Source: Alphaproteobacteria bacterium (lineage in GTDB: Bacteria > Pseudomonadota > Alphaproteobacteria > Micropepsales > Micropepsaceae). From it: a stretch of DNA of 5,085 nucleotides. Position numbers and translations under genes: made by a program. Positions 1-5,085 of this stretch are shown here, one piece after another. The notes beneath the pieces were generated by a model. That model was not told the DNA's origin. It searched no databases and saw only the letters and a list, made by a program, of their open reading frames with translations. Where the stretch lies: NCBI GenBank assembly GCA_028869355.1, contig JAGWSK010000272.1, positions 1 to 5,085 on the forward strand. The letters run 5' to 3'. Each line of letters starts with the position of its first letter. Within the stretch, counting starts at the first letter, position 1.

Positions 1-1
1 G

Positions 2-193
2 GCATATTCCTGGGCGGCTTATGGCCTTGAAAGTGTCGTCACCTGGACTCTGACGCCGACGGACGTGGGCACGCGGCTACGCATGGAGCAGTCGGGATTC
101 CGGGCGGATCAGAAGCAGGCCTGGCATGGCGCCCGGTACGGCTGGCAGCAGTCCTTTGTGAATCTGGAGAAGGTCCTGGCCCGGACGGATTAA
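2..193 (+). CDS. SRPBCC (AHSA1-type) domain protein, 3' end only
   Basis: This is the C-terminal 63 residues of a protein whose start lies left of the window. The visible part contains SVVTWTLTPT, then GTRLRMEQSGF, then a final helix around GWQQSFVNLEKVLA. That succession (two antiparallel strands, a GxRLxxxxSGF turn, and a long C-terminal helix) is the end of the START-like / AHSA1 (activator of Hsp90 ATPase homologue) fold. The family forms a hydrophobic cavity, but bacterial members mostly have no assigned ligand, and this fragment does not identify one. The TAA stop at 191-193 is followed after 30 bases by the next gene on the same strand, so the genes are probably co-transcribed. In related genomes such genes often follow an ArsR-type regulator, which would lie outside this window. 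The family call is confident; the function is open. Confidence 0.85.
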   Translation, partial: AYSWAAYGLESVVTWTLTPTDVGTRLRMEQSGFRADQKQAWHGARYGWQQSFVNLEKVLARTD

Positions 194-223
194 GGTCTGC
201 CGTCAGTGGAGTGGATATTCGTC

Positions 224-433
224 ATGAAGATTCCCACAACGCGTACGGTTGTTCGCTGTATTCACATCATCTGCAGCATTCCGATCGCCGGTTACATTTA
301 CAGCCCGTTTGAAGTCATTCCGGATTATGCTCCCCTGACCCGGTTTGTCTTTGTTCCGGTGATGGTACTTTCGGGTCTGTATATGTGGAAAGGCCATCTC
401 CTTCGGCGGTTTTTTGCGAGATGCCCGGTCTGA
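224..433 (+). CDS. small two-helix membrane protein, unknown function
   Basis: The protein has 69 residues from the ATG at 224. Two hydrophobic stretches are visible, about residues 8-27 (VVRCIHIICSIPIAGYIYSP) and 38-56 (FVFVPVMVLSGLYMW). They are joined by a short acidic, proline-containing loop (FEVIPDYAP), and a basic end follows (KGHLLRRFFAR). Arginines before helix 1 and after helix 2 suggest both ends are cytoplasmic. Each helix has a histidine at or near its end (His14 and His54). I recall very similar small proteins in alphaproteobacteria beside SRPBCC and DUF1801 genes, but none with a known role. A GTG at 206 would add six residues (MEWIFV). I prefer ATG 224 because GGAG at 208-211 could serve as its ribosome site, though the spacing is long, and because the conserved part seems to begin at MKIPTTRTVVR. 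The stop is 12 bases before the next gene. Confidence 0.8.
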   Translation: MKIPTTRTVVRCIHIICSIPIAGYIYSPFEVIPDYAPLTRFVFVPVMVLSGLYMWKGHLLRRFFARCPV

Positions 434-445
434 CGGTGTCATGAC

Positions 446-865
446 ATGAATCCAACCGAACGCATTGACCGGATGATCGCGTCTCTCACCGACTGGCGCG
501 GCAAAACTCTTGGGGGCGTTCGCAAGATCATCCTCGGAGTTGATCCTGAAATCATCGAGGAGTGGAAGTGGAGAGGTGTTCCGGTATGGTATCGCGCCGG
601 AATGATATGCACCGGCGAGACCTACAAAAGCATCGTGAAGTTGACCTTTGCCAATGGGGCGGCTCTCGAGGATCCCGCGGGTCTGTTCAATTCGAGTCTC
701 GAAGGAAACACGAGGCGAGCTATCGACTTCCACGAAGACGATAAGATCAATGAACACGCATTGAAAAATCTCCTCCGCGCCGCGATTGCTTACAACCAGA
801 CCAAAGCGAAGAAAAAACTATCCACGCGCAGCCGAGCAAAACCATCCGACCGCAAAAGGCGATAG
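446..865 (+). CDS. DUF1801 domain protein
   Basis: The protein has 139 residues. The segment from about 5 to 115 matches the DUF1801 (YdhG-like) pattern: IDRMIASLTDWRGKTLGGVR, then DPEIIEEWKWRGVPVWY, then ICTGETYKSIVKLTFANGA, and GLFNSSLEGNTRRAIDFHE. The fold is a small alpha/beta domain with conserved Trp, Lys and Arg residues; no reaction is established for this subfamily. Residues 117-139 form a lysine/arginine-rich tail (KAKKKLSTRSRAKPSDRKRR), probably disordered, which could bind nucleic acid or another polyanion. The ATG at 446 lies 12 bases after the stop of the membrane-protein gene. No clear Shine-Dalgarno sequence is visible, so translational coupling is likely. Two sampled 60-base lines of this gene are 45-50% G+C by hand count, lower than in uvrA. 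It is probably the last gene of the left cluster, because a new promoter-like site follows. Confidence 0.85.
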   Translation: MNPTERIDRMIASLTDWRGKTLGGVRKIILGVDPEIIEEWKWRGVPVWYRAGMICTGETYKSIVKLTFANGAALEDPAGLFNSSLEGNTRRAIDFHEDDKINEHALKNLLRAAIAYNQTKAKKKLSTRSRAKPSDRKRR

Positions 866-891
866 CCTCGCTCTTCCCGCGTGTACAGCGT

Positions 892-897
892 TATAAT
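892..897 (+). promoter_or_regulatory. perfect -10 box (TATAAT), candidate promoter
   Basis: TATAAT at 892-897 is an exact sigma-70 -10 consensus, 29 bases before the ATG at 927. No good -35 element is found at 15-18 bases spacing; the best hexamers match TTGACA at only two or three positions, and there is no TGn extension. Transcription would start near 904. If active, the promoter gives the lipoprotein gene its own transcript and may need an activator. Confidence 0.45.
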
Positions 898-898
898 G

Positions 899-930
899 TC
901 ATCCGGCATCTTGATGGCGAAGCCGGATGA
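899..930. promoter_or_regulatory. 9-bp inverted repeat overlapping the start codon, candidate operator
   Basis: TCATCCGGC at 899-907 and GCCGGATGA at 922-930 are perfect inverted repeats separated by 14 bases. The arm centres are 23 bp apart, about two helical turns, as in dyad operators. The left arm covers the expected transcription start and the right arm covers the ATG at 927. If transcription begins upstream of 899, the RNA would instead form a hairpin that hides this start codon. If it begins near 904, only CGGC/GCCG can pair, which favours a DNA operator. Confidence 0.4.
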
Positions 931-1520
931 GCTGTTACCGGCAAACGATGATCGTCCCCGCTGTTGCGTTGCCGCTCCACGCCTGCGCGTCATCGCAGCC
1001 GCCTGCGCCATCGACGATCGGGTTAGGCCTGGAGCGTCTGCGCATCGGAATGACAAAAGCCGACGCGCAGGCAGCCTATCCGGCTCTCACCGAACGCGGG
1101 GGCTTCGACAATTTTCTCCAACTGGAGCTGCCGCCGTATCAGTGGGAGGGGTGTTCGTTTTATGTGGCGGTCGACTTTGTCAACGACAGGCTGCAGCAAA
1201 TCAACGTTGGAGCCGATGCAAAGGAAGATGATTCCTGCAAGGTCACGGTGCTGCGTGAAATCGCGAAGCAATACGGTCCACCCCAAAAAGGCGAACCGCT
1301 GTACGCCTTCACAATTTATATGGTGAAAAATACCGCACTCGAGGTCGATGTGATGGACACCGAGCCGAAGGGCGACACTTCCGCCTTGGCAGAGTTGGGT
1401 TACCTGAGGAAGGGGATGGTCGGTCCGTTCGGCGATGTCAGCCCGGGCTCGCTCGAGATGGGGCGAATTTTCGGCGTTGTTTTTCGCGATCCGAAAGCCG
1501 GAATCATTTTGGTCCAATAG
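927..1520 (+). CDS. putative exported lipoprotein, family not recognised
   Basis: The protein has 197 residues from the ATG at 927. The N-terminus has one arginine, a short hydrophobic stretch (MIVPAVALPLHA) and then Cys20, followed by an Ala/Ser/Pro linker (ASSQPPAPST). This reads as a lipoprotein signal, but LHAC is a poor lipobox because His occupies position -2. The rest contains RIGMTKADAQAAYPAL (about 39-54) and CKVTVLREIAKQYGPP (about 104-119), both of which recall the helix-turn pattern of small BamE-like periplasmic domains; that likeness is only suggestive. Cys76 and Cys104 could form a disulfide. There are no membrane segments after the signal. The ATG at 948 is an in-frame alternative that would shorten the signal and remove its only positive charge. 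The gene is flanked by a candidate promoter/operator upstream and hairpins downstream, so it looks monocistronic. Confidence 0.7.
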   Translation: MSCYRQTMIVPAVALPLHACASSQPPAPSTIGLGLERLRIGMTKADAQAAYPALTERGGFDNFLQLELPPYQWEGCSFYVAVDFVNDRLQQINVGADAKEDDSCKVTVLREIAKQYGPPQKGEPLYAFTIYMVKNTALEVDVMDTEPKGDTSALAELGYLRKGMVGPFGDVSPGSLEMGRIFGVVFRDPKAGIILVQ

Positions 1521-1542
1521 CCAAAGGTGCGACACTCAGGGC

Positions 1543-1568
1543 GCGCGCCGGAACGACGGCGTGCTTAT
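1543..1568 (+). terminator. candidate terminator hairpin after the lipoprotein gene
   Basis: GCGCGCCG at 1543-1550 pairs with CGGCGTGC at 1557-1564 over 8 bp, including one G-U pair, with a 6-base loop. The stem is GC-rich and begins 23 bases past the TAG at 1518-1520. The following TTAT is a weak U-run, so termination efficiency is uncertain. On the opposite strand no U-run follows. Confidence 0.4.
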
Positions 1569-1595
1569 CACCCCTTCAACGGGCGCGTGCAAGCG

Positions 1596-1616
1596 GCGGT
1601 TGGGAACCGCTTCTTC
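1596..1616 (+). terminator. second small hairpin in the convergent intergenic region
   Basis: GCGGTT at 1596-1601 and AACCGC at 1605-1610 form a 6-bp stem with a 3-base loop, followed on the + strand by TTCTTC. An alternative pairing is AAGCGG at 1591-1596 with CCGCTT at 1607-1612. It lies between two convergent genes, where terminators are expected, but the U-run is interrupted. It may be a back-up terminator or mean nothing. Confidence 0.25.
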
Positions 1617-1632
1617 AGCAGCAAACGGAGAT
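1611..1632 (+). repeat. imperfect 22-bp direct repeat, copy 1 (partner at 2438-2459)
   Basis: TTCTTCAGCAG followed by CAAA and CGGAGAT matches the segment at 2438-2459, inside the 3' end of uvrA, at 19 of 22 positions in the same orientation. The two copies bracket the toxin-antitoxin pair. In one minus-strand frame this copy reads HLRLLLKK, close to YLRLLLKK near the UvrA C-terminus. It could be a duplication footprint or chance. Confidence 0.4.
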
Positions 1633-1658
1633 GCCAACACGCGCCTCTTCGGTTTCGT

Positions 1659-2027
1659 TCACGCCAATGGCGGACGGAATCGCACGCGATCCATTTCGAT
1701 AATCGCTAGACGGCTTCTTACAGCGTCAAGAAAGGCCGGCACATGAACAAACCGTTCGACGACTCCAACGATTGTGGAAGCAGTCGCATCGTCCGGCAAA
1801 CGCAACACGACAAGTCCGGCGTAATCCTCAGGCGGGAATTCCCGGATATCGGCAAAGTCCAGATCCCTGGTAAGCAGGACTGCATCCGTGAGCTTGGCGC
1901 GCGTGGCGATGTCCTGATCCGACGCTGCGGCCAATCCGCTATCACGGGCAAATTCAACATCATGGCCGCGCTTCAGCAGAAGCGGCACGATTGAGCGCGG
2001 CAGATTTGCATCGACCAGGAAACGCAC
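1659..2027 (-). CDS. DUF5615 PIN-like protein, predicted toxin
   Basis: The protein has 122 residues, normal for the DUF5615 (COG4634) PIN-like family, which are predicted Mg-dependent RNases acting in the cytoplasm. The acidic residues expected of a PIN site are visible: Asp6 in FLVDANLP, Asp37 in ASDQDIA, and Asp55/Asp57 in LTRDLDF. The N-terminal MRFLVDANLPRSIVPLLLKRGHDV and the central LTRDLDFADI patterns are typical of the family. The site appears intact, so I expect an active nuclease. The start is GTG at 2025-2027, six bases after the antitoxin stop. No ribosome site is obvious, so translation probably depends on reinitiation after the antitoxin, which would keep toxin below antitoxin. 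The TGA is at 1659-1661. The specific RNA target cannot be read from the sequence. Confidence 0.88.
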   Translation of the reverse strand: MRFLVDANLPRSIVPLLLKRGHDVEFARDSGLAAASDQDIATRAKLTDAVLLTRDLDFADIREFPPEDYAGLVVLRLPDDATASTIVGVVERFVHVPAFLDAVRSRLAIIEMDRVRFRPPLA

Positions 2028-2033
2028 GCGACA

Positions 2034-2264
2034 CTAATCTGCCGGAAGAGGATGGAAAGATTCCTGTTCTGCGATTTCGCCGACGAACTTCAATGCGGCG
2101 CGGATATCGTCGGCGGTAATATCGTATTCACGCTCGATCTCCTCAAAAGTCATACCGCCGGCAAGACTGCCGACCACCACCGTGACCGGTACACGCGATC
2201 CGCGGATGACTGGTTTTCCGTGACTGATAGAGGGATCGATAACGATTCTTTCTGAGGCCATCAT
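2034..2264 (-). CDS. DUF433 protein, predicted antitoxin
   Basis: The protein has 76 residues of the DUF433 (COG2442) family, a small winged-helix-like DNA-binding domain predicted to be an antitoxin. The signature HGKPVIRGSRVPVTVVV covers residues 15-31, then LAGGMTFEEIEREYDIT and DDIRAALKFVGEIAEQE. The last stretch (about 65-76, ending FHPLPAD) is probably the segment that binds the toxin. Families of this kind usually repress their own promoter. The first codon is ATG at 2264; the next codon, ATG at 2261, is equally possible. No Shine-Dalgarno precedes it, and the promoter position suggests a leaderless mRNA. The gene is 151 bases downstream of uvrA on the same strand and six bases upstream of the PIN-like toxin gene; the pair is a type II toxin-antitoxin arrangement recognised by comparative genomics. 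Confidence 0.88.
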   Translation of the reverse strand: MMASERIVIDPSISHGKPVIRGSRVPVTVVVGSLAGGMTFEEIEREYDITADDIRAALKFVGEIAEQESFHPLPAD

Positions 2265-2270
2265 AGGGCA

Positions 2271-2298
2271 AATGTAGCGTTTTTTTACAGCTTGTCGA
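2271..2298 (-). promoter_or_regulatory. candidate promoter of the toxin-antitoxin operon
   Basis: On the minus strand TCGACA (2298-2293, 5 of 6 to TTGACA) is followed after 16 bases by TACATT (2276-2271, 4 of 6 to TATAAT). The spacer contains a run of seven A (2286-2280), which may bend the DNA. The expected start of transcription, about seven bases after the -10 box, falls on the A of the ATG at 2264. Confidence 0.45.
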
Positions 2299-2415
2299 GT
2301 TGCGATGGACCGGCGGCAGCTGGCTTGGATATTGGCAGATTGGCGCCTTGGCGATCATGTCGCCGGTTTCACAGGTTTGTATACAGGGAAGGGGCGACAA
2401 GCGGACTCTGAATGA
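2299..2415. other. rest of the uvrA/antitoxin intergenic region
   Basis: I see no gene here. On the minus strand, just after uvrA, there is a 5-bp hairpin GGCGA/TCGCC (2350-2364) without a U-run, so it is a poor terminator. An 8-bp palindrome TGTATACA sits at 2378-2385 with no evident partner. No convincing uvrA terminator is visible, so some read-through into the toxin-antitoxin genes is possible. Confidence 0.4.
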
Positions 2416-5085
2416 TCACCCCGTCGCGCGGAGCTTTTTCTTCAGCAGGAGGCGGAGATATTGTCCGGTGTAGGAGCGCGCGACGCGTGCGACTTCTTCC
2501 GGCGTGCCTGCGGCAACAATTTCGCCGCCGCCGTCGCCGCCCTCCGGTCCCAGATCGATGATCCAGTCCGCCGTTTTGATGACATCGAGATTGTGCTCGA
2601 TCACGACGACGGTATTTCCGGACTCCACCAGCTCGTGGAGCACATCCAGCAGCTTGCGGACGTCTTCGAAATGCAGCCCGGTCGTGGGTTCATCGAGAAT
2701 GTACAAAGTCCGTCCGGTGGCGCGCCGTGACAGCTCTTTCGCCAGTTTCACCCGCTGCGCTTCGCCGCCGGATAGAGTTGTCGCCTGCTGCCCGACCTTG
2801 ATGTAGCCGAGACCAACGCGGGTCAATGTGTCGAGCTTTTCGCGGATCGCGGGCACCGCCTTGAACAGTTCGGCGCCGGCTTCGACCGTCATGTCCAGCA
2901 CGTCGGCAATCGAATAGCCGCGGAATTTCACTTCCAGCGTCTCGCGATTGTAGCGCTTTCCGCCGCAGACATCGCATTGCACATAGACGTCGGGCAGGAA
3001 GTGCATCTCGATCTTGATCACGCCGTCGCCCTGGCAGGCTTCGCAGCGGCCGCCTTTGACGTTGAACGAAAACCGCCCCGGACCGTAACCGCGCGCTTTG
3101 GCTTCCGGCAGTCCGGCAAACCATTCGCGGATCGGTGTGAACGCGCCGGTATAGGTCGCAGGATTCGAACGCGGCGTGCGCCCGATCGGCGACTGATCGA
3201 TATCGATCACCTTGTCGAGGAATTCGAGCCCAAGAATCTTGTCGTGTTTGGCCGGATGTTCGCGCGCGCCGAGCAGGCGCCGCGCCACGGCCTTGTACAG
3301 CGTTTCGATAATCAGCGTGGATTTGCCGCCGCCGGAAACGCCGGTGACGCAGGTGAAGGTGCCGAGCGGCACCCGCGCCGTTACATTTTTCAGGTTGTTG
3401 GCTTGCGCCCCGATTACTTCCAGCCAGTGGTTGTGCACCGCGCGCCGGCGCGTGCTGGAAAACGGGATCTGCTGCACGCCGGCGAGATATTGCCCGGTCA
3501 GGCTCTTGGGATCAGCAATCACGTCGGCCGGCGTGCCTTCCGCCACGACATGGCCGCCATGAATTCCCGCGCCCGGTCCCATATCGACGACATAATCGGC
3601 GGTGCGGATCGCCTCCTCATCGTGTTCGACGACAATCACGGTATTGCCGAGATCGCGCAGATGCTTGAGCGATTCCAGAAGTCGCGCATTGTCACGCTGA
3701 TGCAGGCCGATCGAAGGTTCGTCGAGCACGTAAAGCACGCCTGACAAACCCGAACCGATCTGCGACGCGAGGCGAATGCGCTGGCTTTCGCCGCCCGACA
3801 GCGATCCCGACGCGCGGGCGAGGGTCAGATATTCGAGGCCCACATTGTTGAGGAAATGCAGCCGCGCCCGGATTTCCTTCAAGATACGCGCCGCAATTTC
3901 GCGCTGCTTCGGCGTGAGCTGCGAATCCAGTTCGCCAAACCAGCGATCTGCCGCCTTGACCGACATGTCGCAGACCTGCCCGATATGCAGGCCGGCGATC
4001 TTCACGCACAAAGCTTCTGCCTTCAGGCGATACCCATTGCAGACATCGCATGGGCTCTGCGCCTGAGACCGCTCCAGGTCTTCGCGAATCCACGACGAAT
4101 CGCTCTCCTTGTAGCGCCGCTCCATATTCGGGATGACACCCTCGAAGCTCTTCTTCACGTCGTAGCGGCGCATGCCGTCGTCGTAGGAGAACTTGATCTC
4201 TTCCTCGCCGGAGCCGAACAGGATCACTTTCTTCACCCGCTCCGGCAGATCTTCCCACGCGGTGTTCAGCGACACTTTGTAATGGCGCGTGATCGCATCC
4301 AGCGTTTGCAGGTAATAGGGTGAAGACGAACGTGCCCATGGCGCAATGGCGCCTTGCCGCAAACTGACATGTTCGTCGGGCACCACGAGTTCGGGATCGA
4401 AATACAGTTTTGATCCCAGCCCGTCACATTCCGGGCAGGCGCCGTGCGGATTGTTGAATGAGAACAGCCGCGGCTCGATTTCGGGAATGGTGAATCCCGA
4501 AACCGGGCAGGCGAATTTCGACGACATGATCAGGCGCTTCGGTTCGCCATTCTCCTTTTCGTCGGCGAATTCCACGGCCAGAAGTCCATCGGCCAGGTCG
4601 AGCGCGGTCGCAATTGAGTCCGGCAGACGGTTCCCGATATCGCTGCGCACCGCCAGGCGGTCCACCACCACCTCGATATCGTGCTTGAGCTTCTTGTCGA
4701 GCGCCGGCGTCTCCGCGATTTCGTACATCCGGCCGTCGATCTTGACCCGCTGAAAGCCTTTCTTCTGCAGGTCGGCCAATTCCTTGCGGTACTCGCCCTT
4801 GCGGCCGCGCACGATCGGCGCCAGCAGATAGAGCCGCGTGCCTTCAGACAGCGCCAGAATCCGGTCGGCCATCTGGCTGACGGTCTGGCTTTCGATCGGC
4901 AATCCGGTGGCCGGTGAATAGGGCACGCCGGCACGCGCATAAAGCAGGCGCAGGTAATCATAGATCTCCGTCACCGTGCCTACGGTCGAGCGCGGATTGC
5001 GCGAGGTGGTGCGCTGTTCGATCGAGATGGCCGGCGAAAGCCCGTCGATGTGGTCGACATCGGGCTTCTGCATCATTTCCAGGAA
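2416..5085 (-). CDS. uvrA: UvrA, excinuclease ABC subunit A (5' end beyond the window)
   Basis: The visible 889 residues lack about the first 65-85, including the first Walker A. The frame runs to the window edge (FLEMMQKPDVDHIDGLSPAIS), so the ATG at 5076 is internal, not the start. UvrA is the dimeric ABC-type ATPase that finds bulky DNA lesions and loads UvrB in nucleotide excision repair. Seen in order: first zinc module (about 4426-4509), first ABC signature LSGGESQ (3781-3801) with Walker B LDEPS (3712-3726), second Walker A GVSGGGKST (3316-3342), DIDQSPIGRTPRSNPATYTG, C-terminal zinc module with CEAC (3034-3045) and CDVC (2965-2976), second signature LSGGEAQ (2755-2775) and Walker B LDEP (2686-2697). 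The first zinc module has CPVS where E. coli has CPIC. The tail is basic (LLLKKKLRATG). Any SOS box would lie upstream, outside the window. Confidence 0.98.
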   Translation of the reverse strand, partial: FLEMMQKPDVDHIDGLSPAISIEQRTTSRNPRSTVGTVTEIYDYLRLLYARAGVPYSPATGLPIESQTVSQMADRILALSEGTRLYLLAPIVRGRKGEYRKELADLQKKGFQRVKIDGRMYEIAETPALDKKLKHDIEVVVDRLAVRSDIGNRLPDSIATALDLADGLLAVEFADEKENGEPKRLIMSSKFACPVSGFTIPEIEPRLFSFNNPHGACPECDGLGSKLYFDPELVVPDEHVSLRQGAIAPWARSSSPYYLQTLDAITRHYKVSLNTAWEDLPERVKKVILFGSGEEEIKFSYDDGMRRYDVKKSFEGVIPNMERRYKESDSSWIREDLERSQAQSPCDVCNGYRLKAEALCVKIAGLHIGQVCDMSVKAADRWFGELDSQLTPKQREIAARILKEIRARLHFLNNVGLEYLTLARASGSLSGGESQRIRLASQIGSGLSGVLYVLDEPSIGLHQRDNARLLESLKHLRDLGNTVIVVEHDEEAIRTADYVVDMGPGAGIHGGHVVAEGTPADVIADPKSLTGQYLAGVQQIPFSSTRRRAVHNHWLEVIGAQANNLKNVTARVPLGTFTCVTGVSGGGKSTLIIETLYKAVARRLLGAREHPAKHDKILGLEFLDKVIDIDQSPIGRTPRSNPATYTGAFTPIREWFAGLPEAKARGYGPGRFSFNVKGGRCEACQGDGVIKIEMHFLPDVYVQCDVCGGKRYNRETLEVKFRGYSIADVLDMTVEAGAELFKAVPAIREKLDTLTRVGLGYIKVGQQATTLSGGEAQRVKLAKELSRRATGRTLYILDEPTTGLHFEDVRKLLDVLHELVESGNTVVVIEHNLDVIKTADWIIDLGPEGGDGGGEIVAAGTPEEVARVARSYTGQYLRLLLKKKLRATG
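2438..2459 (+). repeat. imperfect 22-bp direct repeat, copy 2, inside the uvrA 3' end
   Basis: This is the partner of 1611-1632: TTCTTCAGCAG, then GAGG in place of CAAA, then CGGAGAT. Here it encodes YLRLLLKK near the end of UvrA. Similarity does not clearly extend outward on either side. Confidence 0.4.

Noticed and set aside
206..223. GTG at 206 as the start of the small membrane protein.
   Set aside because: The added MEWIFV precedes what looks like the conserved N-terminus, and GGAG at 208-211 would then lie inside the gene; ATG 224 is preferred, though not proven.
881..1231. Overlapping + strand open frame of 116 codons starting near the TATAAT box.
   Set aside because: It overlaps the lipoprotein gene in another frame, begins before the predicted start of transcription, and has no coherent protein features.
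1536..1658. The toxin reading frame stays open for about 40 codons after its TGA, as if the gene were interrupted by a stop.
   Set aside because: The 122 residues before the TGA already match the normal DUF5615 length, and the extension resembles nothing I know; high G+C makes chance open frames common.
2373..2386. CTGTATACA-like sequence and TGTATACA palindrome resembling an E. coli LexA box.
   Set aside because: The spacing and second half do not fit CTGT-N8-ACAG, alphaproteobacterial LexA uses GTTC-N7-GTTC, and the site lies downstream of uvrA, not at its promoter.
3316..3342. Altered Walker A in UvrA, GVSGGGKST in place of GVSGSGKST.
   Set aside because: It still fits GxxxxGK[ST], and I recall the same form as usual in alphaproteobacterial UvrA proteins.
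2977..3744. Long + strand open frame of 255 codons opposite uvrA.
   Set aside because: It is antisense to conserved UvrA coding sequence and shows no recognisable domain; it reflects GC-rich codon usage.
1..5085. CRISPR arrays, tRNA or rRNA genes, insertion sequences and phage genes.
   Set aside because: No spaced repeats, cloverleaf-like sequence, transposase or integrase motifs were seen on either strand.

Overview
The window looks like chromosomal DNA of an alphaproteobacterium, plausibly Rhizobiales-like. This rests on the UvrA sequence (FACPVSGFTI in the first zinc module, GVSGGGKST in the second Walker A, FTPIREWFAGLPEAKARGY) and on the SRPBCC / small membrane protein / DUF1801 gene set at the left end. 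Hand counts of sample 60-base lines give about 60-65% G+C in uvrA and about 45-50% in the DUF1801 gene, so the left end is less GC-rich.

Layout. Bases 1-865 (+ strand) hold three closely spaced genes: the 3' end of an AHSA1-type SRPBCC gene, a 69-residue protein with two membrane segments, and a DUF1801 protein with a very basic tail. Bases 866-926 hold a perfect TATAAT box and a 9-bp inverted repeat that overlaps the next start codon. Bases 927-1520 (+) encode an unrecognised, probably exported, putative lipoprotein. Bases 1521-1658 are a convergent intergenic region with two hairpins and a short sequence resembling the 3' end of uvrA. Bases 1659-2264 (- strand) carry a two-gene DUF433 antitoxin / DUF5615 PIN-like toxin module, apparently with its own promoter and a leaderless first gene. 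Bases 2265-2415 hold that promoter and nothing else clear. Bases 2416-5085 (-) are uvrA, complete at its 3' end and cut by the window edge at its 5' end.

How the parts fit. uvrA is the housekeeping nucleotide-excision-repair damage sensor. The toxin-antitoxin pair lies directly downstream on the same strand but seems separately transcribed. The left cluster is a set of small proteins that recur together in alphaproteobacteria and whose joint function is not known to me. Nothing in the window is an outright new system. The best leads are the left cluster, the 22-bp imperfect direct repeat that brackets the toxin-antitoxin pair, and the operator-like dyad in front of the lipoprotein gene.
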